From: a virus
Length of the DNA stretch: 64,000 bases
Virus record (IMG/VR): IMGVR_UViG_3300037119_003505
Location: 1 to 64,000 of that record
Reading direction: 5' to 3' (one strand)
Position numbers and translations under genes: made by a program. Below are positions 17,038 through 27,067 of this stretch, piece after piece (position 1 is the stretch's first letter; each line of letters opens with the position of its first letter). Below the pieces are notes generated by a model, which had not been told where the DNA came from, made no database searches, and saw nothing but the letters and a program-made list of their open reading frames with translations.

Positions 17038-20000
17038 GGCGACTCCGTTTCTCGTCCAGTGTGTTGCGCAGTCCTGGGATGCCAGACTTCAGGTACTCGG
17101 TCAGCGTCTCAGTCTGCCGCTTCACGGGTTCGCTGTTTTCATCCTTGTCTATCTGTTTCGCGATCCATTGCAGCAGCGCCGGTTCGATGCGGCTGCGCGC
17201 CAGTTCACCCCAGTACTTGTGCCGGTCGTTCGGACTCATGGCGGTGCTGATGTTGGTCATCTCTTTGATGAACGGAATCTGGTCGGCCAGTCCGACTGCG
17301 GATGCGTAGATGCCTGCGCCCATTCCCTGCGTTTCGGAATCCGCCTTACGCGCTTTGGATTCCGCGACCTTCCGCACGGTCGCGCCGACTTGCAGCATCT
17401 CGATGGCGGGGTTGTGCAGCAACGTGTGCGAAACTGTGGAGTCACCAGCCTTCACGTCGCCGGCCTTCAAGTCGTCATCCTGTTTCTTGCCGCGCTGGTA
17501 GTAGCCGCCGATGAACTGTGGCAGTAAGTATCCGGCAAGCAGCAGCGCGCTGCCGACAGAGCCTTTTTTGAGTTGCCGCATGATGGTGTCGGCTTCCTCT
17601 GGTTTCAGGTTGCTGATGCCTTCCTTAAAGGCGCGTCGAACCTTGAATCCGCCAACCAGATGTCCGGCGATGTAGTCAAACGCCTCCGCGACGATGTTGG
17701 TCGGAATCTTGACGATGGGGAACGTCGTCTTGAGGGCTGTTTGCAGCAGCTTCATTCCACGATTCACTTTGCCTGTGATCTTGTCTGGTTCACCCAGCGA
17801 CCGCACGAACCGCTGGTAGCGTGACACTAGCGCGTTGTCGTGCATGAAGATCGCTCGCTGCGCGTCCTTGTAGGAGTCCACTTGCAACTTGGTCAGCACA
17901 TTCGGGTCCGTCACATCCACACCATGATTCGCCGCAAACTCGATCCGCATCTGGAGGGCGCGTTCGTACTCGCCGCGCTTCGTTGTGCTCTTGAGTGCGC
18001 CGTGGATGCGTCCCGGAATCTCCCACCAGTCATGATCCTCGATGCGGCGCTTTCCTGACAACACCTCGAATTCGCTCTCGCCTTTCGTCAGCAAGTCCCA
18101 AGCATCCTTACCGCCTTTCGTGATGCCTTTCGTGATGGCGGCGATCTGTGCGGAAGTGTTGAATCCGCTGTGGCGCGGTGACGCTGCCGCAATGGCGTCC
18201 AATCCCGGAATCTTCGACAGTCCAGCGCCAACCAAATCTTCAATCGGCGTGAAGACTGCGCGCCAAGCTGCCGCTGCCGTGAGTTTCGCGAGCGTGACGG
18301 GCGAAGTGAGGAGGTTGAACCGGCTGGCTTTCGGGATGATGTCCAGAAGCTTCTCCCATCCGGTTCGGTTCGCTTGCTGTGCCTTGTGGTTGGCGCGGTC
18401 AAACTCCAGCTTCGCGGCTTCGATCTTAGCCTTCGTGGCGTTGGCCGCTGCGTCCAGCGTGACGGTCTTGCGCGGCTTCTTGCTGAAGTCACTGCGTGCC
18501 GTCCTGTCCAGCAGATCGGCCAGTCGTTTCTCGGCGCGCGACTTCCAAATCTTCAAAGCCACTTGATCTGGTGTCAGCTTCGGCTTCGCGGCCTTGCGCA
18601 TGTCGGCCAACTGCTTGTTCAGTTCGGCCAGCTTCGCGCGTTTCTCTGCGTTCTCTGGTGTGTCGGTGCGCTTGGCACTCACCTTCGCCGACAAGTCGCC
18701 TGCCGCGATCTTTTTCTCCAGTGCATCAATGCGCTGATCAAGTGCGTCGCTTTCGATGCCGGGCTTCCGAATGGCTGCTTTCTGTTTAAGCAACGCATCA
18801 CGCCGCGACTTCAGTGCCGACACCTCGGCAGTATCAGCCGTTGGTGTGCCGGGTGATGGTTCCAACTCGCCGGTGGCGATCTGTTGCTCCAGTGCCGCGA
18901 TGCTCTTTTTCAGCGCGTCCTCTTTCGCGCCTTCAATCGCAGCGGTGTCGATGCCGAGCATGTCGGTGTATTCCTTACGCTTAGCCCGCACGTCCCTGCG
19001 CAACTGAGCAGTCTCGGCGTCGTCCTCCAGTGTCCGCTTGTTGGACGGAATCCGCTGCTTGGTTTCAAGTGCGCGTTGCAGTTCCTCCAGCTCATTGCGC
19101 AGCCGTGACTTGATGGCGTCACGCGCGCTCTTGAGTTGGTTCTCGTCGGTCGCCTCAAGGCCGAGTTCCTTTTTCACACGGTTCACCTCTTTGATGAGAG
19201 TGCGCTCGTCAGCGGATGGCTCGCGACGCTCTACACCGGTCTTGCTCGGCAGCTTTCCTTCCTTCAGCATGTCGTCGAGCTTCGACACTTGTTGCAACTG
19301 GCCTTTCAGATCGCGCAGCTTCACTGAGATCTCGTCCTTGCTCAGTTCGTGATAATCGCCGTATCCGCTAATCGCGTCCCGGATCTCGCGGTTCGTGGAC
19401 TCTGGAAGGATTGGCTTCACGGCATCGTGCACCGCAGTCACCAGCGCCTCGCGTTCGGTGATGCCTTGCGCGACGAACAGCTTGGCAAGTTTCTGGATGT
19501 AGCCGCCGATGGCTTCTGGCGTGTCAGCTTTGCGCTTCAGTGAGTCGAGAACGTCCTGCTTCTTTTCCTCAACGGTCTGATCCTTTTTTGCGGTGCGCTT
19601 GACCTTTGGGCGATCTGGTTTCGGCACGTTGGCGTCCACGGTGTCGTCGAGGAACTTCTTCGACTTCTCAAATGCCTCGTCCAAGTGCGGTTTGATGAAG
19701 TCGCCCAAGTCTTCCAGCATCGCGGCGCTCCACTTCACGAAGTTTTCCCCGACAGTCAGGAGCTTATCCGCGCCGATGATCGACACGTCGTACAGGACTG
19801 TCGGATCAATTCCAGCCGATGCTTTGCCGAGTCGTTCACGAATGCGTTCACGCGCCTTCTCGGCTTCACTGTGCAGCCCTTTCTTGATTCGCTGATAGAT
19901 GGACTGCGCCATCGGATCGGTCCTTTCCTGTTCGGCCTTCATCCTCTTGATCGCCTCGTCAATCGCCTCGTTCTTCACACGCTCCAGTTCGACTTCGCGG

Positions 20001-23000
20001 TTCCTCAAGTCCTGTTCGTGCTGCTGCTCCAACTTCACGATCCGTTCGTTCAGCTTCGTGACGTAATCGGTTTCCGCTTGTGTCAGTGGTTCACCACCGA
20101 GCGCGGCGCGGCGCTTGTTCAGCATATCGACCAGTGTGTAGTCCTCGCGCGCCAGCTGTTGGCGGAACACACCCAAACGTCCCCACTCCGTTCCTGCCGC
20201 CTTGGTAGCGTTGTCGATGTCGTTCATCCGATCCAACAGGACGGCGCTTTCGAGTTGCGCGGATGCCTTTGCTTGTGGCGACGATTCGGGATCGTTCACC
20301 ACGTCCATCTCGCGGTAGAAGGCGTTCTGAACGTCGATCTTGTGCCGCAGCATGATGGCTTCCTCGGTGGCCGTCACGGTGCGTGGCTTGCCGTTGATCT
20401 CCGCGACCAGTTTTTCGCCGGCCATCGGGTTGCGCTCCAGTTCCATCATGGCGGCGTCCCACACTTCAGGATGCGATTGCCGTAGCGCCGTCATCATGGG
20501 CGGCAGCCCGCGCGCGACACGTTCCTCGTCCACAATCTCGTTCTTGGTGGCGGTGACGCGCGGTTCACGCACGCCCTTGAGCGGATTCACGACCGCGCCA
20601 GTTTCGCGACTGCTCAGCGGACGCAGCCTGCCTGGCGACGGTTCGTTGCTGTTGCTCGGCATCGGCCTGTCCTGCGGTGTGGCGGCGCTAGGTAGCAGAT
20701 GCGACTCCAGCGCCTCCTTGGCGGCAGTCTCGTCCATCTGGTGTCCGGTGCTGCGGAAGTGCTCCAAAGCAGCCGCAATGGCCCGTGCGACGCTTCTGGT
20801 GGCCTTCAGGACGCCGATGGCGATGTCGATGCCGGTGTTCCAGATGGCGCGGAAGCTGGCGGGATCGAGGCCGGGGAAGATACTGATTTGCAGCGTGTCG
20901 GTCGGCTTCTTCTTCGCGGCTTGGAGGCGCGCGATGGCGGCGTCGATTGCGCCGGGTTTGTCGAAGATGTCAGCCTGTGGGTCTGGCGGCGCGAACATGT
21001 CCACCTCGGGGCGGATGTCGTCCTTTGCCAGCAAGCGTCTGCTCTGCGCGAGACGGAAGTCTTGTTCCTTTTGGAGTTCCGCTTTGGCTGCTTCGTCCGC
21101 GACTCGCTCGGCTTCTAGTTGCTCTGGTGTTTTCTTTGCGTCACCGATTGACATTTCTGGAGTGCCCCACTTCTCCAGTCGCACTGCGAGTTCGTCGGCG
21201 TTCAGTTGCGTGAACTTGTCGCCGCGCTCCACAGACTGCCTCAACCGATCCACCGATGTTGCAATGTTCCGGTTGTAGTCTGGCCCGTATTGCGTGTACG
21301 GCGCGGCGAGTGCCAAAAGTTCCTGCGGTGTCTTTCCGGCGAACGCAGTGTCATCTTGCGTCTTGAATCCCCCTGCTTCCGCCTTTTGTGCTGCGGCGAT
21401 CTTCCGTGCATCTTCCTGCTGGCGCTGCCACTCAGCCTTTGCGCGAGCATCGTTGGGAGACACACCATCCGGCCCGCGCTGCGTAACGCCTTCTTTGCCA
21501 GCGCGCAGTCCTTCGAGGAATTTCACCACATGGAACGTGCCGCCCGCAATCTCGCGCGTCTCGCCAGTGTACTCGGCCTTGTCGCCGTTGATGTAGGTCG
21601 TCGGCGCTACTTCGCCGCCTGTCGCCGCAACTTCAGACGCATCAGCCTGCCCTTGGGTGTCAGCCCGTTGTTCCGATGAAGCTGCTCCAGTCTCTCTAAG
21701 AGGAAGTTTCGCGGTTTCGACGGGCTTGGCGGCGTCATGGACGAGGATGTAGTCATTGGCCTTCTCGGGTGTGTCGAGGCTAGGCCATGCGTCCTCTGGG
21801 TCAAGCAGGAATTCCTCGCCCAAGGTGTCCGGTTCCATCGCCGCCACAGCCTCATCGTGCGCCTGTTGCTTCGCCATTTCGGATTTGCTCTTGTCCACCA
21901 TGTTGCGCAGCTTCGGCAACAGTTCGGACTGCGCGATGGAGTCGTCGGCGTGAAGGGTGGCGGGGTCGCCGCCCAGCGCCTTCATGGCGTCCTCGATGGC
22001 GAGACGCCGATGCTGTTTCTGCGCGATCTCCGCTGCGGTGCCTTCCATGCCGAGTGAGTGCGGCAGGTAGAAGCCGAGTTCCGGATGCGCTGTCACCAGC
22101 TTCTTGAACTCGGTGGCGTCCTTTTTGATGCGCTTCCGATCCTCTGGCTTCATGCCCTCGAACTGTTGCTCGTTCAGCGCCCTCGTTCTTGCAGCCTTGG
22201 GCAGCATCACGTTGCCGAGCGGCACGCTCTGTGTCTCGCCGCCTTTGAAGCTGACGCTCTTGTCGAACTTCACCTGAACGCTGTCGCCCTGCACATCCAG
22301 CACGGTTGCCTTGTGGGCTTTGTTGCTGCCCTTCCGCAGCGTCACCTCTACGGATGCGCTGGGAATGATCTTGGATGGCTGCACGGCTTCCTGTGCCGGT
22401 GTCGGCGCTGCTACCGATTCGGTAGGTTTCGGTAAAGCGTCGGTAGCTGAAGCAGTCCCAGCCGCCTCCACCGGAGCCTCGGTTGCCTGCGCCTTTGTCG
22501 CGGCGATTGGTTCCGGTGTTCGCTCAGGCAGCGGCGCTTCGACCGGCGCTGGCGGCTGGGGTGAAGGAGTTTCGAGTGGCTTCGCTACTTTCGATTCTGG
22601 CACTGCTGAATCGGTTTTCGGCAGCGCTTGCACGCTTTCTGTTTTGGCTTCATCGGGTTTCTTGGATTCGGGTTCAGCAGCCTTCTTCTCGGCCTTCTGT
22701 TTGATCTTCGTTTCGAGTCTCTTGATGGCAGCCGACACGGCAGTTATGATCTCCGCCTGCGCGGTTTCGGCGTGCGCGTCGCCGGTCTGTTCGTGCAGTT
22801 CCGCCCCGATGTCGTGCTGCTCTGCCGTCTGCACGAAACCGTCGTCACGGGCCTGTTGCGCGGCTTCTTTGGACGCCTCAGCGGCTTGGTATGAGGCTTC
22901 CGCTGCCGCAATGTGGGGTTCGGCCTTCACGGCTTCGTCTCGGAACTCCGCATACATGTCGGCGTCATCCAGGAACGACTCTCGTTCCTTTGGCTTCATA

Positions 23001-24544
23001 CCCTTTGTGAAAACATCGTCCACCCGTTGCGTTGCTTCGTTGAGCGCTGCGTCTCCAATGGTTCCGTTGTCGCGCCGCATCCTCCATGACGCGAGCGCGA
23101 GTCGCCGCGCCTCCATCGTGTCGAGATACGTCTTGGCGTTCTTGTACGCCCCAATGCCGCCGATGGCTGCGCCCAGCCCGATGTCCATACCGAACTTACC
23201 GAGCGGTGCGCCCGTGCGCTTGCCGGTCTTGTAGTCCATCGGACCCAGCATGTCGTCCTTGAGCTGATCGGTGAACGACTTGTGGCCGTGCAGCATCGCG
23301 TCCGCCACTTCGACGGCTCGCATCGAAGCGAAGTTTGCCGCGCCGGCCCCAAGTGCGCCGCCTGCTGTGGCGACGTATGGGTTGTACTTGAGCTTCGGTG
23401 CCAGCATGGGCATCAGTCGCTTGCCTACGAGGTTGCCGGTCGCCTTGCCGACGACGTGCATCAGCGCCAGCTTCGCGGACTCAATCGCCATGTCCTTGAG
23501 GTAGCCTTTCTCCAATGGGCTGAAGGTCGTGCCGTGCTTGGCGCTGGCGATGTTGGCCGCTGCGGTCGTGGTGGTGAGGACGGCTTCAAGGTTCTTGAGG
23601 CGTTTCGCCGCCTTGAGGGTCTGTGCGGCTTTGCTGGCGACACTGACGTATCGAACACCCTTCACTGTCGAGCCGACAACTTTTGCCAGTCCGCCGAATC
23701 CAGAGACAGCACCCACAAGGTCGCCCGTCATGGCGGCATAGGGATGCTGTTCCTGAATCTGCTGTGCCCAGTAGTCGCGGATTGCCGCCACGTACGCGGC
23801 CTGCTTGGGATCGGACGGGTCGTAGTTGGCGGTCGTGAGTTTGGAGAAGATGTTTTGGACGTTTCGGCCGAGCAACGATGTCGCGAGTGAAGCGGCGGAG
23901 GTTGTCCATCGGTCTGCCGTCACGGACGCCGAACTCACGTTCTTGTTGGCGTACTTCCGAAGCTCAGTCTCGATCTCGTTCGCGCTCTTGTTCAGCCATC
24001 CGGTCTTTCCGGTCACGTCACCCGGCAGCCCTGACTGCGCGGCCACAGGTGCGCCTTTCTTGAACGCATCGGAATGCAGCGCTGCGGTGTAGGCGTCGTA
24101 CCATTGCTTCGCCACGGGCTTTTTGTCTGGCGTCAGGTCTTTGATGTCAGGATGCGACTCGTCCATCGCGGCCTCCTGTTCCGCTGCGGTCATCGGGCGG
24201 TCGCCGTTCGCGATCATCTGCTGCGCGGTGTCGTGCTGTTGCTGATACAAGCTGCGGATGTGCGAGATCACGGGCGCGGGCACGTTCTGGTCGTGCAGCG
24301 AATCCAGTTCCGCGTCCTTCTGCTGGTGCCACGCAGTCATGGCCTTTGCCTGCCAGTCCTTCGGTCTCTCGGCGAAGAGACGGTTTTGCATCAGTTCATC
24401 GAAGCTGTTCAGGCCGGTAGTGGCGACTTCCTCTGGATCGATCTGCGGCTCCGGTGGTGCAGCGGCATTGAAGACAGTCGGCCCCACGGATGGGGTGGAC
24501 TGCGGCTTGGGTAGCGCTTCAGGTTCGGGTGCGTACTCGACCAT
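17027..24544 (-). CDS. giant internal-virion-like (ejection) protein
   Basis: At 2505 residues this is the largest gene in the window. The first 260 residues are charged and helical. Residues 272-470 are rich in Gly/Ala/Val with several hydrophobic helices. Long coiled-coil and Lys/Glu/Pro-rich stretches fill roughly 550-1900, and the C-terminal third contains more hydrophobic helices (SALLLAGYLLPQFIGGYY near 2340) followed by a basic tail. This resembles the large internal virion or large polyvalent proteins that podoviruses eject with their DNA and that build a channel across the cell envelope. No lysozyme or RNA-polymerase motif was recognised. It is transcribed after three other structural genes and shares one base with each neighbour junction, so it is a co-translated unit. 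The function is inferred. Confidence 0.65.
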   Translation of the reverse strand: MVEYAPEPEALPKPQSTPSVGPTVFNAAAPPEPQIDPEEVATTGLNSFDELMQNRLFAERPKDWQAKAMTAWHQQKDAELDSLHDQNVPAPVISHIRSLYQQQHDTAQQMIANGDRPMTAAEQEAAMDESHPDIKDLTPDKKPVAKQWYDAYTAALHSDAFKKGAPVAAQSGLPGDVTGKTGWLNKSANEIETELRKYANKNVSSASVTADRWTTSAASLATSLLGRNVQNIFSKLTTANYDPSDPKQAAYVAAIRDYWAQQIQEQHPYAAMTGDLVGAVSGFGGLAKVVGSTVKGVRYVSVASKAAQTLKAAKRLKNLEAVLTTTTAAANIASAKHGTTFSPLEKGYLKDMAIESAKLALMHVVGKATGNLVGKRLMPMLAPKLKYNPYVATAGGALGAGAANFASMRAVEVADAMLHGHKSFTDQLKDDMLGPMDYKTGKRTGAPLGKFGMDIGLGAAIGGIGAYKNAKTYLDTMEARRLALASWRMRRDNGTIGDAALNEATQRVDDVFTKGMKPKERESFLDDADMYAEFRDEAVKAEPHIAAAEASYQAAEASKEAAQQARDDGFVQTAEQHDIGAELHEQTGDAHAETAQAEIITAVSAAIKRLETKIKQKAEKKAAEPESKKPDEAKTESVQALPKTDSAVPESKVAKPLETPSPQPPAPVEAPLPERTPEPIAATKAQATEAPVEAAGTASATDALPKPTESVAAPTPAQEAVQPSKIIPSASVEVTLRKGSNKAHKATVLDVQGDSVQVKFDKSVSFKGGETQSVPLGNVMLPKAARTRALNEQQFEGMKPEDRKRIKKDATEFKKLVTAHPELGFYLPHSLGMEGTAAEIAQKQHRRLAIEDAMKALGGDPATLHADDSIAQSELLPKLRNMVDKSKSEMAKQQAHDEAVAAMEPDTLGEEFLLDPEDAWPSLDTPEKANDYILVHDAAKPVETAKLPLRETGAASSEQRADTQGQADASEVAATGGEVAPTTYINGDKAEYTGETREIAGGTFHVVKFLEGLRAGKEGVTQRGPDGVSPNDARAKAEWQRQQEDARKIAAAQKAEAGGFKTQDDTAFAGKTPQELLALAAPYTQYGPDYNRNIATSVDRLRQSVERGDKFTQLNADELAVRLEKWGTPEMSIGDAKKTPEQLEAERVADEAAKAELQKEQDFRLAQSRRLLAKDDIRPEVDMFAPPDPQADIFDKPGAIDAAIARLQAAKKKPTDTLQISIFPGLDPASFRAIWNTGIDIAIGVLKATRSVARAIAAALEHFRSTGHQMDETAAKEALESHLLPSAATPQDRPMPSNSNEPSPGRLRPLSSRETGAVVNPLKGVREPRVTATKNEIVDEERVARGLPPMMTALRQSHPEVWDAAMMELERNPMAGEKLVAEINGKPRTVTATEEAIMLRHKIDVQNAFYREMDVVNDPESSPQAKASAQLESAVLLDRMNDIDNATKAAGTEWGRLGVFRQQLAREDYTLVDMLNKRRAALGGEPLTQAETDYVTKLNERIVKLEQQHEQDLRNREVELERVKNEAIDEAIKRMKAEQERTDPMAQSIYQRIKKGLHSEAEKARERIRERLGKASAGIDPTVLYDVSIIGADKLLTVGENFVKWSAAMLEDLGDFIKPHLDEAFEKSKKFLDDTVDANVPKPDRPKVKRTAKKDQTVEEKKQDVLDSLKRKADTPEAIGGYIQKLAKLFVAQGITEREALVTAVHDAVKPILPESTNREIRDAISGYGDYHELSKDEISVKLRDLKGQLQQVSKLDDMLKEGKLPSKTGVERREPSADERTLIKEVNRVKKELGLEATDENQLKSARDAIKSRLRNELEELQRALETKQRIPSNKRTLEDDAETAQLRRDVRAKRKEYTDMLGIDTAAIEGAKEDALKKSIAALEQQIATGELEPSPGTPTADTAEVSALKSRRDALLKQKAAIRKPGIESDALDQRIDALEKKIAAGDLSAKVSAKRTDTPENAEKRAKLAELNKQLADMRKAAKPKLTPDQVALKIWKSRAEKRLADLLDRTARSDFSKKPRKTVTLDAAANATKAKIEAAKLEFDRANHKAQQANRTGWEKLLDIIPKASRFNLLTSPVTLAKLTAAAAWRAVFTPIEDLVGAGLSKIPGLDAIAAASPRHSGFNTSAQIAAITKGITKGGKDAWDLLTKGESEFEVLSGKRRIEDHDWWEIPGRIHGALKSTTKRGEYERALQMRIEFAANHGVDVTDPNVLTKLQVDSYKDAQRAIFMHDNALVSRYQRFVRSLGEPDKITGKVNRGMKLLQTALKTTFPIVKIPTNIVAEAFDYIAGHLVGGFKVRRAFKEGISNLKPEEADTIMRQLKKGSVGSALLLAGYLLPQFIGGYYQRGKKQDDDLKAGDVKAGDSTVSHTLLHNPAIEMLQVGATVRKVAESKARKADSETQGMGAGIYASAVGLADQIPFIKEMTNISTAMSPNDRHKYWGELARSRIEPALLQWIAKQIDKDENSEPVKRQTETLTEYLKSGIPGLRNTLDEKRSRRGR

Positions 24545-25926
24545 TACGCATCAGTGGTGGACTTCTCCGGTTCCACCGTCAACCTTGGTTCCTCTGCGTG
24601 CGGCACGATGAAGGGCTTCACGCCTTGCGCGATGGATGCGTGAACCTGCTGGATCTCGGGTTCCAGCATCCCGCCTGCGGACAGCGCTGTGTTGAGCGCT
24701 TCGGTGGACGACTCAACGTTGCCGCCGTCCGCCTTCACGGTCTCCATGTGGCTGTCCAGTGCCTCCGTGGCGGCAGCGTGATGATCCGCGACAGTCGGGG
24801 CTGTTGGTTCAGCGCTGGATGTCGGCATGAACTTCTTTAGGAATTCGTCCGTCTCCGATGCGGGCTTCGATTTCGGAGCGGTGACAGGGGTTGCTGGCTT
24901 CGGAGTTTCCGTGACTGGCGCGGGCGGCGGCGGAGACTGTGTTGCGGGCTGCGCGGTTGGCTGGGCTGGCATCGGTTGCGCTGTCGTATCCAGCGTCTTA
25001 AGTTCGTCCTGAAGTTTCTGGTTTTGATTCACCAAGTCTGCGGTCCTCGCCTTCACGTAGGCTGTGTGTCCTTCTTTTCCAGTCCAACCGTGCTGTGCGG
25101 CAATGTCGGTGTAGTTCTCGGGCCGCGTAGCCATCGCCGTAAGCTCAGAATGATTCTTGGCGATCTGGTTGCTCAGATCGATGCGCTTCTCTTTCTTCAC
25201 CCGCAATTCTTCTGCCCGATCCTTCGCCGCTTTGGCGTCTGGATCAACCGGCTTCGGTTCCGCGATGGCGACCTGTCCGGTCGGCGTGACCGTCACGGTT
25301 CCGTTCGGCACCATTGCGCGCTTGTCGGCAATCTTCTGCTTCGCGACCGCTTGGTTCAGCCCGATGGTGTTGATGGAATGGAACGATCCATCCTTCGCAT
25401 TGTATCGTGCGAATTCCCGCACCGCATCGAATCCGATGGTTTCTTCCGCATCGCGGTACTTTGCCTGTGTGACCTTGAATCGGTCCTGAATGCTGCCGGG
25501 GCCGTGCGCGAACTTCTGTCCTTCAGGTGTTCCGGAGGCTGCCCAGTAACGGGCGTCCAGCGCTTCGAGTTCTGAATCAAAGTCCGGATCAATCGGGTTC
25601 AGGCTCGCGACCGCGATCTTGTACGGCCCCATCTGCGCGAGCGCGTTCAGCTTTTGTTCCGCCTGAAGATGATCGCCGATGGCCTTCTCTGCCGCAGCTT
25701 CCTGTCGCGCCGCCCACTCGATTTTCTGCTGCGCAAATTTCTGCTGCGCAAACGCGCGCGCTTCCTGCCTGTCCTTTTCCACCTGAGCCTCGCGCTTCAC
25801 TTCGTCGTCGTGACGCTTCGCCCTGTCGTCTGCTTCTCGGATGCGTTCCGCGAGCGCGCCGTTGTTGCCGTTGTTTCCGAACGGGGCGACCGGAAGCCTG
25901 CGGGCCATTGTGAATTTTTGCGCCAT
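24544..25926 (-). CDS. coiled-coil virion-module protein
   Basis: This 460-residue protein is very rich in Ala, Lys, Glu and Gln. Residues 20-90 form a long predicted coiled coil (repeated EKAIGDH/AQQKFAQQK-type heptads), a folded middle follows at about 100-200, and the C-terminal half is Pro/Thr/Ala-rich. It lies directly upstream of the giant gene (the two share a base at TAATG), so it may be a second internal virion protein. No known domain was seen. Confidence 0.6.
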   Translation of the reverse strand: MAQKFTMARRLPVAPFGNNGNNGALAERIREADDRAKRHDDEVKREAQVEKDRQEARAFAQQKFAQQKIEWAARQEAAAEKAIGDHLQAEQKLNALAQMGPYKIAVASLNPIDPDFDSELEALDARYWAASGTPEGQKFAHGPGSIQDRFKVTQAKYRDAEETIGFDAVREFARYNAKDGSFHSINTIGLNQAVAKQKIADKRAMVPNGTVTVTPTGQVAIAEPKPVDPDAKAAKDRAEELRVKKEKRIDLSNQIAKNHSELTAMATRPENYTDIAAQHGWTGKEGHTAYVKARTADLVNQNQKLQDELKTLDTTAQPMPAQPTAQPATQSPPPPAPVTETPKPATPVTAPKSKPASETDEFLKKFMPTSSAEPTAPTVADHHAAATEALDSHMETVKADGGNVESSTEALNTALSAGGMLEPEIQQVHASIAQGVKPFIVPHAEEPRLTVEPEKSTTDA

Positions 25927-27065
25927 TAGGATTCAGGGATAATGGGTTTCGGAAGCTGTCCCGGCATCGCGTCTGGAAACAATGGATCAAACCCAGGCAA
26001 CTGAAGATTGGCGTTGGCGACGGGCGCGACCGGGTTTGCGGCTGGCAACGATGGTCCGCTTGTAGCGAACCCAACGATCTTGCCGTCCTTGCTGGCGGTG
26101 CGGATGGTGTTGGAAGGCAGCGGTGAAAATGGAGTTCCAGTGCCGGCACCAACTGCTTCCGCAGTTTGGTCTGGAGTCCACCATTGGCCGACTGGCGGGA
26201 TGCCGAGTTCGCCGCGCAGCAGCGTAGCGCGATCCTCCGGAGTCGCATCCGCCCACTTGCCTGCAAAGTGATGATTCAGAATGTCACCACTGCCGAGCGG
26301 CCTGCTCATGTCCACCCAGTTGCCGGTTCCGGGATTCCCGTCCTTTCCAATCCCGCGCTCCTGATAGACTCCATTCTCGGTGCGGGTCTTCGCGGTGTCA
26401 TCCGCAGTCCATGTTTTCGGAAACAGTTTTGCCCATTCCTCATCACTGCTAAGTCCGGAACGCTGCTTTGGCGCGGTATCGCCCCATTCGGTTCGGAACT
26501 GATCCTTCATGCCCTCTGGGATGCGCGCCGGGTTTCCGCCGACGTTCTTTGGCGCGGCGCTGAACCATCCGTCCGGCAACACGCCGCCGTTATTGTTCGC
26601 CTTGTTGGCTCGCGCCTCGTGCCACTTCGACCATAGTTCCTTGTCGGGTTCTTGTGGCTCTGCCTTTTTTCCAGCTTTCTCATCTGCCAACTTTTTGTCC
26701 TGCGCGCGGATGAAATCTGAGATTTCACCCGGAGTGCGTCGGACAAGTTCGCCGTTGACGATCTTCCAGTGCATGTTGTCCTGACCGCCCGGCGGCTTGG
26801 GCGCAAACGGATCGTCCTTCGTACCTACCTCTGGATTTTGTTTCTGAGGAATCTGCACCGATGGTTCCGGTTTGATGATGCCGCGCAGCTTCATTGCATC
26901 CGCGTGCCCGATTGTCCCGTCGCCTGTCGGCGCTGACGGCAGCGCGCCCCATCCCGTTGAAGCAACGCCGCTCGACTTAACCTCCGGATCGTTGTTTGGT
27001 TCGCCGAGTGCCGAATTGTAACCGCGCACATTCGCGAGGGCTGATGGACGTTTAAGTTTTCCCAT
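25926..27065 (-). CDS. hypothetical structural-module protein
   Basis: This protein has 379 residues, starting at the ATG at 27065, two bases after the preceding stop; an in-frame ATG at 27092 would overlap that gene by 25 bases. The protein is Pro/Gly/Asn-rich and hydrophilic, with several Trp-containing short motifs (GTGNWVDMSRPLGSG, VGQWWTPDQ) spaced through the second half, a pattern more typical of an extended virion component than an enzyme. No family is recognised. Confidence 0.6.
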   Translation of the reverse strand: MGKLKRPSALANVRGYNSALGEPNNDPEVKSSGVASTGWGALPSAPTGDGTIGHADAMKLRGIIKPEPSVQIPQKQNPEVGTKDDPFAPKPPGGQDNMHWKIVNGELVRRTPGEISDFIRAQDKKLADEKAGKKAEPQEPDKELWSKWHEARANKANNNGGVLPDGWFSAAPKNVGGNPARIPEGMKDQFRTEWGDTAPKQRSGLSSDEEWAKLFPKTWTADDTAKTRTENGVYQERGIGKDGNPGTGNWVDMSRPLGSGDILNHHFAGKWADATPEDRATLLRGELGIPPVGQWWTPDQTAEAVGAGTGTPFSPLPSNTIRTASKDGKIVGFATSGPSLPAANPVAPVANANLQLPGFDPLFPDAMPGQLPKPIIPES

Positions 27066-27067
27066 CG

